Assembly (NCBI GenBank): GCA_045600205.1
Contig: JAZRXM010000002.1
Coordinates: 1-31,315 of the forward strand
Source: Firm-04 sp045600205
GTDB taxonomy: Bacteria; Bacillota; Clostridia; Oscillospirales; Ruminococcaceae
Length of the DNA: 31,315 nucleotides
Reading direction: 5' to 3'
The translations under genes and the position numbers were made by a program. How positions within the stretch are numbered: position 1 is the stretch's first letter; the number at the start of each line of letters is the position of its first letter. This document shows positions 21,527 to 28,954 of the stretch, one piece after another. The notes below the pieces were generated by a model. That model was not told the DNA's origin. It ran no database searches and saw only the letters and a program-made list of their open reading frames with translations.

Positions 21527-22975
21527 ATGCTCGCAATGACGATTCTACTTATGATTGGCATTTTGACAGCATCTTGTGTCATGCTGTATGTCATGTTGAA
21601 CCGACGCGATAATACCATGCGTGATTACATCGTATTATCAATATTTTTAAGTATTCTTGGAATGGTTTCCTATCTGGTGGAACTGCATGCACCGGGGTTG
21701 GATACGAAACTGACCGGTGTGAAATTCGGATATATGTCCAAACTTCTGGTCACACCAATGCTTGCGTCATTCGTACTGGAATACTACCGAATCCGGATCA
21801 ATTGGCTCTGGAAATTCGCAATTTATATCATCCCGATGATATTGCAGATTTTTGTCTTCACCTGTGATTCGAACACACTTTACTACAAAAAATACTGGCT
21901 TGGTGAGGATAATCTGATTCGTATCTCGCCCGGTCCTGTATACTTCTTCACCATGGGATTCTCACTTCTGCTGACCGTTTTCTATGTCTTCTGCGGCTTG
22001 AAGCAACGAATGAAACTTCAAAAAGAATCCAGACGCCTGAACAGTTATCTGCTTCTTGCCGGCTGTACTCCCAGCATCGCGCTCTGTATTTATCTGACCG
22101 GAATATTCGGCGTACTGGATCCCACACCGCTTGGTATCATGATCGGCATTCTGTTTATGACGCGCGCCATTGTCAAGTACAACCAGCTTGATAAAGATGC
22201 CATGCTCCAGAATATGTCCACTGCGCTGATTTTCCTTGACGAAAAAAACCGTCTTGCTTATGCAAATCCGGCAGCATATGAGATCGTACCGAAACTGCAT
22301 GACCCGAAACAGTCAAGCTACGATGAAGATTTTACCATTCTCCTTTCGCAGACATACGCAACGGTGCAGCATAATGGTACAGTCCACAAACGTCGGGTCA
22401 CTGACCTCAAAAAAGGCGGACAGACACAAGGCAGACTGATCACTTTTGATGACATCACGGAAATTGCAGCACGGCTTTCCCGCGATTCCATGACAGGCTT
22501 ACTGAACCACGCTTGCTTTTATGAGCATCTGGAACAGGAAATGGCTGAATCTCTGAAAAACAATCAGACCCTCTGCGTTGCGATTTCAGATATCAACAGC
22601 TTTAAGCGCGTGAACGATACCTATGGTCACGCAAACGGCGACCTTGTCCTGATTGAACTTGCTCGCATCATGGTAAAGGTCTGTGAAGGCGCGGAGGTAT
22701 TCCGCTACGGCGGTGAAGAATTCTCCGTCATCTTCCATACTGACCTTGAGCAAGCAGAGGAAACCATGCGAAAAGTCCACGATATCTTCTCTGTCACAGA
22801 TTTTCCGTTTACCAAAGATCACATCACATTCAGTTTCGGTACTGCAAAATGGGACGAATCTGAAACCGCTATTCAGCTTTTCTCTCGCGCTGACCAACTG
22901 ATGTATGCAAGAAAAACCGCATTTCACGAAAAAGAACGTGCGGAAAAACAGGCTGTTCAATCAGCAGCACACTAA
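21527..22975 (+). CDS. Diguanylate cyclase with 7TM sensor and PAS domain
   Basis: 482 residues. Seven membrane helices (about 3-24, 34-53, 71-86, 92-113, 136-156, 172-195, 199-215) form an N-terminal 7TM histidine-kinase-type sensor. A PAS-like domain follows (about 228-325: MSTALIFLDEKNRLAYANPAAYEIV), then a GGDEF domain (about 330-470) with DSMTGLLNHACF, DINSFKRVNDTYGHANGD and the active-site RYGGEEF near 395. The GGEEF form is catalytically competent, so the protein should make c-di-GMP from GTP. The inhibitory RxxD I-site five residues upstream is replaced (CEGA), so product inhibition is probably lost. The ribosome site is AGGAGG. It stands alone on its own promoter and is followed by a strong stem-loop. 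Confidence 0.92.
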   Translation: MLAMTILLMIGILTASCVMLYVMLNRRDNTMRDYIVLSIFLSILGMVSYLVELHAPGLDTKLTGVKFGYMSKLLVTPMLASFVLEYYRIRINWLWKFAIYIIPMILQIFVFTCDSNTLYYKKYWLGEDNLIRISPGPVYFFTMGFSLLLTVFYVFCGLKQRMKLQKESRRLNSYLLLAGCTPSIALCIYLTGIFGVLDPTPLGIMIGILFMTRAIVKYNQLDKDAMLQNMSTALIFLDEKNRLAYANPAAYEIVPKLHDPKQSSYDEDFTILLSQTYATVQHNGTVHKRRVTDLKKGGQTQGRLITFDDITEIAARLSRDSMTGLLNHACFYEHLEQEMAESLKNNQTLCVAISDINSFKRVNDTYGHANGDLVLIELARIMVKVCEGAEVFRYGGEEFSVIFHTDLEQAEETMRKVHDIFSVTDFPFTKDHITFSFGTAKWDESETAIQLFSRADQLMYARKTAFHEKERAEKQAVQSAAH

Positions 22976-22986
22976 AAATGTTCAAA

Positions 22987-23018
22987 AGCCTTCCCTCATA
23001 ATCCGATGAGGGAAGGCT
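22987..23018 (+). other. Perfect 13-bp stem-loop between the GGDEF gene and the next gene
   Basis: AGCCTTCCCTCAT (22987-22999), 6-nt loop, ATGAGGGAAGGCT (23006-23018). On the plus strand no T-run follows, so it is not a textbook terminator for the GGDEF gene; on the minus strand TTTTG follows. It may shield the GGDEF 3' end or terminate antisense RNA. Confidence 0.6.
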
Positions 23019-23053
23019 CAAATATGTATTCATGTACACGAAAGGAAATCCCT

Positions 23054-23587
23054 ATGCTCGGTTCAAACTTTTTTGAAGTCCTCGTCACCAAAGAAAACAC
23101 TGCTCCTCGCCGCAACCTGCTGTTGATCAGCGGCACGCTCCTGACAATTCTCACGATTGTCTTTTCTGTGATCACCGGTTTATTTATTCTCTTGCTCCTT
23201 GCAGTATTGTTCGGTTTTCTGACATGGTATTTCGTTCGCAATCAGTCGGTGGAATACGAGTATGTTGTAGCAGAGAAATCGCTTGAAATCACAAAAATCA
23301 TCGCACAAAGCAAGCGGAAACCAATGATCGCAACCACACTTGATAAAATCACTGCATTCGGCAAACTGAGTGAAGCCCCCGCCGCAGCGAACAATCAGAC
23401 ATTGGTCATTGCGTGTGCAGCACAAAACGATGCTGCGTATTATGCCGATTTTTCACACGAAACCTACGGCTCGGTCCGGCTGCTGCTGACCCCTGACGAA
23501 CGCTTTCTTGACTATTTTTCCAAGCATCTGCCGCGAAATCTCCAATTCCGATTCACGCCGTCAGAGCCGATTGACTGGGAGAAATAA
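23054..23587 (+). CDS. Small membrane protein of unknown function
   Basis: 177 residues from ATG 23054, chosen because AAAGGA lies 7 nt upstream; an earlier in-frame ATG at 23006 lies within the stem-loop. The N-terminus (MLGSNFFEVLVTKENTAPR) is followed by two adjacent membrane helices (about 21-40 and 43-63). A cytoplasmic-type domain of mixed strands then follows (VEYEYVVAEKSLEITKI, LVIACAAQ, SVRLLLTPDERFLDYFSKHLPR), resembling a PH-like or bacterial YdbT-type fold without clear identity. It may belong to one of the Clostridia DUF families near this size; I cannot name it with confidence. It is directly followed, 3 nt later, by the NAD(P)HX repair gene, so the two form an operon. Confidence 0.75.
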   Translation: MLGSNFFEVLVTKENTAPRRNLLLISGTLLTILTIVFSVITGLFILLLLAVLFGFLTWYFVRNQSVEYEYVVAEKSLEITKIIAQSKRKPMIATTLDKITAFGKLSEAPAAANNQTLVIACAAQNDAAYYADFSHETYGSVRLLLTPDERFLDYFSKHLPRNLQFRFTPSEPIDWEK

Positions 23588-23590
23588 GCT

Positions 23591-25117
23591 ATGCGTTTAT
23601 TGACACCCAATCAAATGCGACAGGTTGAACAGGCTGCCAATGCCCGCGGCATCACGTATGAATCCCTCATGGAACTGGCAGGACTCGGACTTGCCGAAAA
23701 GATTTTACGAATCATCGAAAAGCACAACTGCAAAAATCCGGTGTTTCTTTGCGGAAAAGGCAACAACGCCGGCGACTGTTTCGTTGCAGCCAAAGCATTG
23801 GCGCAAAACATTCCTGTCACGGTTTGTATGGTGGGCGGAATTCCGCGCACAGAACTTGCATACAACAAATTTAAGGAAATGAGCCGTGTGACTGTCGTAA
23901 CAACCAAAGTTGACGTCAATGCGGCTGTTTCCAATGCAGACTGTATCATAGACGGCGTATTCGGCATCGGCTTCCGCGGAGAACTGCCTGATGATATCAA
24001 GCACATTTTCGAGCTGTCTGCGAATAAAATCCGCGTTGCAGTTGACCTTCCAAGCGGTGGGGACGGCGAAACAGGCGATGTATCCGAAGGGACCATGCAC
24101 TGCGACTACACGGTAACATTCGGTGCCGGAAAAACCGGAATGTTCCGTCAGCCGCTTTCGGAATACATCGGCAGACTGCTGTTTGTGGATATCGGCATAC
24201 CACCTGTCATTTTCGAAAATCTTGGATTGGAAACCTTTGCATTGACCGATGATGAAGTACGAAGGAATCTCCCGATGCTGCACGCAAGTGATGACACACA
24301 CAAAGGCGACTTTGGCAGACTGCTATGTGTTTGTGGCAGCCTGAATATGCCCGGTGCCGCAATCATGTGCGTATCTGCGGCATTGCGATGCGGTGTCGGT
24401 ACGCTTTGCCTTGCATCCCCGCAAAACACCTGCAATCTTCTGATTATGAACCGCCCCGAAGCAATGACACTCCCCCTGCCTATGGATGAAGCGGGTATGC
24501 TCACAGAGGCTTGTGCCGAGCAGATTCTATCATATGCCCATAAATGCTCTGCGGTAACGCTTGGCTGCGGACTTGGACTTTCCGATTCTACAAAGCGACT
24601 GGTCTGGCGGCTGATCCGCGAACTGGAAATTCCGATGATTCTGGATGCGGACGGTCTAAATGCGATCACTGACTGCATAGAAATATTGCAGGAGGCAAAA
24701 TCAGCAGTTGTCCTGACGCCTCATGTCGGGGAGCTTTCCCGTTTACTCGGACTTTCTATCGCCGAAATTCAGGCAGACCGCCTTGCAGCAGCCAGATTTC
24801 TTGCAGAACGGTTTGAAAACGTCACAGTCGTACTCAAAGGCGCAGGAACCATTGTAGCCGCGCAAAACCGTGCATACATCAACACCACGGGAAACAGCGG
24901 CATGAGTAAAGGCGGCAGCGGTGATGCACTGGCAGGAATGATCGGTTCGCTCGCTGCACAAGGACTTGTTCCCGAGATTGCAGCTCGCATCGGCGTTTAT
25001 CTCCATGGGCTTGCCGGCGATGAAGCTGCGAAAGTCTGCTCCATGCGCGCTATGCTCCCTTCCGATACCATCGCACAGATCCCGAATGTCCTCCTCAGTC
25101 TGGAGCATGATGTATAA
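23591..25117 (+). CDS. nnr: Bifunctional NAD(P)HX epimerase / ADP-dependent NAD(P)HX dehydratase
   Basis: 508 residues, the usual fused NnrE-NnrD length. The N-terminal epimerase (about 1-215, YjeF_N) has MRQVEQAANARGIT at the start, LCGKGNNAGDCFVAAKAL and VDLPSGGDGETG. The C-terminal dehydratase (about 225-505, carbohydrate-kinase-like) has HKGDFGRLLCVCGS, LDADGLNAI, LTPHVGELSRLLG and the nucleotide-site NSGMSKGGSGDALAGMI. The two activities convert damaged hydrated NADH and NADPH back to the normal coenzymes, a housekeeping repair function. It is co-transcribed with the small membrane protein before it, and 76 nt separate it from the lipoprotein gene. Confidence 0.95.
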   Translation: MRLLTPNQMRQVEQAANARGITYESLMELAGLGLAEKILRIIEKHNCKNPVFLCGKGNNAGDCFVAAKALAQNIPVTVCMVGGIPRTELAYNKFKEMSRVTVVTTKVDVNAAVSNADCIIDGVFGIGFRGELPDDIKHIFELSANKIRVAVDLPSGGDGETGDVSEGTMHCDYTVTFGAGKTGMFRQPLSEYIGRLLFVDIGIPPVIFENLGLETFALTDDEVRRNLPMLHASDDTHKGDFGRLLCVCGSLNMPGAAIMCVSAALRCGVGTLCLASPQNTCNLLIMNRPEAMTLPLPMDEAGMLTEACAEQILSYAHKCSAVTLGCGLGLSDSTKRLVWRLIRELEIPMILDADGLNAITDCIEILQEAKSAVVLTPHVGELSRLLGLSIAEIQADRLAAARFLAERFENVTVVLKGAGTIVAAQNRAYINTTGNSGMSKGGSGDALAGMIGSLAAQGLVPEIAARIGVYLHGLAGDEAAKVCSMRAMLPSDTIAQIPNVLLSLEHDV

Positions 25118-25193
25118 ACCAATAGAATGAGGATTTCCTCACAAGCTCAAGGCAGTCAAAAGCAAAACTCAAATTTCACGGAGGTTGCTTTTC

Positions 25194-25736
25194 ATGAAAC
25201 CATGTGCTTTTTTAAGGGATATCCTCATTTTTTGTGTGCCGAGTGTCCTGCTCTGCACCGCTTGTAACACCCAACAGGCAAAAGAGCCCTTTTCCTCATC
25301 GCTTGCCCCTGCTTACAGCATTCAGGCTGATATGACCTATGGAGAACGGGATTCACACGCCCTCTGCAAACTTTCGAGGCAGAATAGCGGCGTCTGGGAG
25401 GCGGAATTTACGGAGCCTTCCTCCCTCAGCGGCGTGATTCTGACATTCGAAGAAAATGCTGTCAGCGCAAACTACAAGGGGCTTGCTTTCACTGTACCGA
25501 AAAGCGCTCTGCCCGCTAAATCCATGCTGATGCTGATGACAGATGTGTTTGATGCCTTAGGGGAAATGGAATCGCTTCCCTGCAAAGAAGCCGACGACAA
25601 TCAATGGAAACTGGAAGGCGAATCCGAAGGCGGCAGCTATACAGTCATGTTTGATGAAAATGGCGTACCCATGCAATTTTCCGTACCAAGCCAACCGCTG
25701 TCCATCACATTTTCCGAATATACAGTACAAGAATAA
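25194..25736 (+). CDS. Putative lipoprotein
   Basis: 180 residues from ATG 25194 (GGAGG 9 nt upstream; a TTG at 25185 is in frame). The N-terminus has Lys/Arg, a hydrophobic stretch (about 9-21) and a lipobox-like LLCTAC with the candidate lipidated Cys at about 24, then a polar tail, so the protein should sit on the outer face of the membrane. The mature part is beta-rich with alternating charged and hydrophobic residues (YSIQADMTYGERDSHA, GVILTFEENAVSANYKGL, SYTVMFDENGVPMQFSV), a pattern seen in small LolA/LppX-like or outer-surface proteins. I do not recognise a named family. The -3 residue of the lipobox (Cys) is unusual. It closes the plus-strand block before a bidirectional terminator. 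Confidence 0.75.
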   Translation: MKPCAFLRDILIFCVPSVLLCTACNTQQAKEPFSSSLAPAYSIQADMTYGERDSHALCKLSRQNSGVWEAEFTEPSSLSGVILTFEENAVSANYKGLAFTVPKSALPAKSMLMLMTDVFDALGEMESLPCKEADDNQWKLEGESEGGSYTVMFDENGVPMQFSVPSQPLSITFSEYTVQE

Positions 25737-25740
25737 TAAA

Positions 25741-25775
25741 ACAGGACTTCGATTCACAACCGAAGTCCTGTTTTT
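25741..25775. terminator. Bidirectional terminator between the lipoprotein and dockerin genes
   Basis: ACAGGACTTCG (25741-25751), 9-nt loop, CGAAGTCCTGT (25761-25771), followed by a T-run and preceded by AATAAA. It serves the plus-strand lipoprotein gene and the minus-strand dockerin gene that ends at 25786. Confidence 0.9.
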
Positions 25776-25785
25776 GTGTACTCAC

Positions 25786-27750
25786 TCAGTCGAGTCTTGC
25801 AATGTAGCGAAGAATCTTGTTGACATCACTCAATGTATAAGAGCCATCTTCATCCACATCGCCCACCAGACGAATCATTTTTGTAATTTCCTCATTCAAT
25901 GATTCTTCATTTGCAAACCGCGAAAGCAGTACCGCATCTGCAATGGATACTTTCTTGTCGTTCGTGATATCACCAAACACCATTTTGTCGCCATCAACGG
26001 TAATCTCTGAACCAATCGTCTTGTTTTCCGACTGATCAGTCATATCCACAATGCGCAGTTCACGGAAAGTCAGCTTGGTATCATCCGGAAAACCGTCGCC
26101 CGTGCCTTTGCCGCCAAACAGAAATTCCCATGTTGCAGAATCACAGTCATCAAATGGAACAAAGGTTGATTTCAGCGATACAGGAACGCCCTTTTGCACA
26201 TTTATTCGCCAATGCGCACCATTTTCAGGATCTGATCCGGAATAGCCGTCATGCCAAAATACACGATCAGCCGATTCATCGAGAATATCAGTTAGCATGA
26301 CACCGTCATTGTCTGCGATTACTACGCCCTCGACCTGATAGGTTCTTCCCTTTTTCAGCGGAATGTTTTCCAAGATAAATGAAGCATCTTCAATATGTCC
26401 AAAGGCACCCATATCCCTGATTTCAAGCTGAAGTTCATCGTTTCCGAGCAACGGCTCCAGATAATAACCGTTTGAGTCATAAGTCCAAGGAAGAACTGAA
26501 CTGTATTCAAAGAAAGACGCTGCAACAACGTTCTCGCTTTCCAGCGGCATCCATGCCTTATCTTTGCACTGAATGCTGACATATTCCAGTATAAAAGACT
26601 TATATGCTGTGCCAAAATCCAAATTGTTCAGCATAATCTTCAAATCGGCATGCAGCGCATTCACAGGGCTCGTGAAAGAACCTTTCACCGCAAATTCTTC
26701 ATCAATATTGACAGGGATATTGAGATCATCGTTTGCCGCATCTTTTCCTTGCCAGAGAATCGTGTCTGTTTCGGGATCAATCAGTTCAACAGAAATCGTA
26801 CCGGCAACCTGTGATGCCAAAAACATATCAATATCGTAAGTTTTCCCTTTCAGGATCGGCAGATCCGGATATGTCAAACAAAAATCGGACAAATCATCCG
26901 TCACGCCATCCCCCAATGGATTATCCCATTGCACTTCCATCATTTCATAAATCGGACTGGTGTGCAAACTCATATTCTGATTGCCATAACCGCTCAGATA
27001 CCAAGGAGCCGTGGTGCTGCGCCAGAATTCAGGATCAAAAATCAATTCATTGGATTCCATCGTCCAACACGGAATGCTCCCATCCGTCGAACCTGTTTCA
27101 GCGGGCAATGGTGTGGTTGGATTGCAGTAGAGAGAGAAATCATCGAATGTCAGAATGGTGCCGTCAGGGAAGCACTCCTCCGTGAATTGTTCGCCTGCGC
27201 CGCCAAAAAAGAAAGCCCATTGCGGATAAAGATTCTCGTCACAAACAAAATCACTGACAAAGTGCATCTGCTGATTTGCAGGAATCTCAATGCACTGATA
27301 CGAATTCTTGAAGTTTTCCCTATCTGCATGACCAACATTATTGTGCCAAAGTTCAACATCGCCTGATTCACTGCCGATATAGGTGTAAAACTTTCCTGCA
27401 TTACTTGCTTCAATGGAATACTCCACGCGATATGTTTTGCCCTCACTGAATTGTAGTGTCTCACCATAACGGAGCGCACGGTTGCAGATATCCTCTCCGC
27501 CGTTGTTCACAATTTCAATTTGCAATTGTCCGTTGACAACAGACGCTTTCAAATCAGAGCCATCCTCCGAACAGGGTAAAACATCCCATGGAGCCATATC
27601 GCCGTTTGAAAAGTCAATCGGCACAAGCATTTCATAAGATTCAGGAGGAACATATGCCAAAGCAATGTTTGGCGAAGCACAAGCTCCAACAGCTGATACA
27701 ACAGCCATGATACAGTTGGTAATGCGTTTTAAAGTGGAATGATTGTTCAT
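25786..27750 (-). CDS. Secreted non-catalytic dockerin protein with three carbohydrate-binding-like modules
   Basis: 654 residues. The signal peptide is about 1-33 (hydrophobic core VVSAVGACASPNIALA). Three beta-sandwich modules of the CenC/CBM4_9 type follow: about 40-205 (ends FFGGAG...CFPDGTILTFDDFSLYC), 225-400 and 405-578 (ends FLFGGKG...FPDDTKLTFRELRI). The C-terminal type I dockerin (about 592-654) has two calcium loops, DITNDKKVSIAD and DVDEDGSYTLSD, each followed by a helix (VLLSRFANEE, VNKILRYIARL). No catalytic domain was seen, so it is probably a substrate-binding part of a cellulosome held by a cohesin. GGAAGG precedes the start; a TTTACA/TATAAT promoter lies 45 nt upstream. Confidence 0.85.
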   Translation of the reverse strand: MNNHSTLKRITNCIMAVVSAVGACASPNIALAYVPPESYEMLVPIDFSNGDMAPWDVLPCSEDGSDLKASVVNGQLQIEIVNNGGEDICNRALRYGETLQFSEGKTYRVEYSIEASNAGKFYTYIGSESGDVELWHNNVGHADRENFKNSYQCIEIPANQQMHFVSDFVCDENLYPQWAFFFGGAGEQFTEECFPDGTILTFDDFSLYCNPTTPLPAETGSTDGSIPCWTMESNELIFDPEFWRSTTAPWYLSGYGNQNMSLHTSPIYEMMEVQWDNPLGDGVTDDLSDFCLTYPDLPILKGKTYDIDMFLASQVAGTISVELIDPETDTILWQGKDAANDDLNIPVNIDEEFAVKGSFTSPVNALHADLKIMLNNLDFGTAYKSFILEYVSIQCKDKAWMPLESENVVAASFFEYSSVLPWTYDSNGYYLEPLLGNDELQLEIRDMGAFGHIEDASFILENIPLKKGRTYQVEGVVIADNDGVMLTDILDESADRVFWHDGYSGSDPENGAHWRINVQKGVPVSLKSTFVPFDDCDSATWEFLFGGKGTGDGFPDDTKLTFRELRIVDMTDQSENKTIGSEITVDGDKMVFGDITNDKKVSIADAVLLSRFANEESLNEEITKMIRLVGDVDEDGSYTLSDVNKILRYIARLD

Positions 27751-27793
27751 AGGTAACCTTCCTTTCAGCGCAAATCGTTTACGCCCTATTTAT

Positions 27794-27822
27794 ATTATAT
27801 CACATATGTTTAGATTTGTAAA
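27794..27822 (-). promoter_or_regulatory. Promoter of the 654-residue dockerin gene
   Basis: Minus strand TTTACA (27822-27817), 17-nt spacer, TATAAT (27799-27794). The -35 is followed by AAT, as in the promoter of the neighbouring dockerin gene (TTTACAAAT in both). Confidence 0.75.
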
Positions 27823-27836
27823 GCACAATGATGCGA

Positions 27837-27869
27837 AAAAACAGGTGCACCCAAACGGTACACCTGTTT
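27837..27869 (-). terminator. Terminator of the 288-residue dockerin gene
   Basis: Stem AACAGGTG / CACCTGTT with an inner ACC/GGT extension across one mismatch, followed on the minus strand by a T-run. It lies 5 nt after the stop at 27874. Confidence 0.85.
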
Positions 27870-27873
27870 CAAT

Positions 27874-28740
27874 TCATTTTGTCGGTTGCACGGGAAGTCG
27901 ATGCTCAATGTGTGCAACATAACGCAACAACGTGGTAGCATCATTGCTGTCAATCAAATCGTCGGCATAAACATCCGCCTGGAACATAGCCTCCGTTTGT
28001 AAAGAAAGCTCCTCCTCGTTGAGATATCTCTGCAAAAGCACAACATCTCCGATCGACACAACACTGTCGAGATTGACATCCCCTTTGCCCTTGCGGGAAG
28101 ATTCCAAGGACACATCACTGATACTGAGATTATCAAACAAAAGCGTTGTGCCATTGGGGAAGCAGTCGTTCTCCTGATAATCGCCTGCGCCGCCAAACTG
28201 GAATGCCCATTCTGCGTTCTCCATATCCTGTGGGCAAAGCCAAGTGCATTCAAATACGAGCTTTTTGCCGGCTTTGCACGGAATACACTTATCGCCTGCT
28301 GCATAATCGGGATTGAACTTACCGTAGCCGTTCCGCCACAGTTCATTATTGCCTTCCACATTGCCAACTTTCGTATAAATTTCGCCGTCAGCATCCGGTG
28401 TGACCTCTCCACGCACCAGATAGGTATGACCACTTTGCAGATTGATGCCCCCGCACACAAGCTGCAAATCCCAGCGTGAAGTGCCGCCAACGTCCTTGCC
28501 GCCGTTTTCAATGATGCCGACTTTGCAAACACCGTCCACGATTTCCATCGTGGCATCCGCTTCGCCTGCGCCGTAAACGTGCCAAGGAGTCGGGTCATCG
28601 TCCTCAAAGGTGCCCTCCTCCAGAAGTTCGATTGCATCCGTTGCTTTAATCGCAGAAACGGGTGCAGCGCAAACTGACGTTAGCATCGCAAAAGTGATGA
28701 CACCGCCTGCCATGCGCTGAATGATAGTTTTTCTTGCCAT
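27874..28740 (-). CDS. Secreted dockerin protein with one carbohydrate-binding-like module
   Basis: 288 residues. The signal peptide is about 1-30 (VITFAMLTSVCAAPVSA). One CenC/CBM4_9-type module follows (about 38-205), with NGGKDVGGTSRWDLQLV, EVTPDADGEIYTKVG and the ending WAFQFGGAG...CFPNGTTLLFDNLSI. A C-terminal type I dockerin (about 217-280) has loops DVNLDSVVSIGD and DVYADDLIDSND. The second loop lacks the usual Asn/Asp at position 3 (Tyr), so it may bind calcium weakly. No catalytic module is present. The closing signature is shared with the GH9 and the 654-residue protein, which suggests duplication of a module. GGAGGGG precedes the start; a TTTACA/TATAAT promoter and a terminator isolate it as a single gene. 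Confidence 0.88.
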   Translation of the reverse strand: MARKTIIQRMAGGVITFAMLTSVCAAPVSAIKATDAIELLEEGTFEDDDPTPWHVYGAGEADATMEIVDGVCKVGIIENGGKDVGGTSRWDLQLVCGGINLQSGHTYLVRGEVTPDADGEIYTKVGNVEGNNELWRNGYGKFNPDYAAGDKCIPCKAGKKLVFECTWLCPQDMENAEWAFQFGGAGDYQENDCFPNGTTLLFDNLSISDVSLESSRKGKGDVNLDSVVSIGDVVLLQRYLNEEELSLQTEAMFQADVYADDLIDSNDATTLLRYVAHIEHRLPVQPTK

Positions 28741-28838
28741 AATTCCCCTCCAAATTATTCATGCTGCTTGGGTCGGATTCGGTACAAATCCACACTCTGT
28801 TAAAAAAAGATATCGAAACAGCGTGTTTTCCCGAAATC

Positions 28839-28867
28839 ATTATAGCGCATTTTCTCTCATTTGTAAA
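28839..28867 (-). promoter_or_regulatory. Promoter of the 288-residue dockerin gene
   Basis: Minus strand TTTACA (28867-28862), 17-nt spacer, TATAAT (28844-28839). The TTTACAAAT sequence at the -35 is identical to that of the 654-residue dockerin gene. Confidence 0.75.
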
Positions 28868-28890
28868 GAGGAAAATGAAAAAATCTGCAA

Positions 28891-28922
28891 AAAAAGACGC
28901 ACCCCGTAGGATGCGTCTTTTT
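28891..28922. terminator. Terminator of the GH9 gene
   Basis: AAAAAGACGCA (28891-28901), 10-nt loop, TGCGTCTTTTT (28912-28922). It lies about 32 nt after the GH9 stop (28955) on the minus strand, with T-tracts on both sides. Confidence 0.9.
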
Positions 28923-28954
28923 GGATTGCTTGTTACATTGCTGACTGATACAGA

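Noticed and set aside
23006..23053. Earlier start of the small membrane protein at 23006
   Set aside because: The ATG is in the stem of a perfect hairpin with no ribosome site, whereas AAAGGA precedes ATG 23054.
23611..24301. Long minus-strand frames inside the NAD(P)HX repair gene
   Set aside because: They are antisense to an intact, well-conserved bifunctional enzyme and have no domain or ribosome site.
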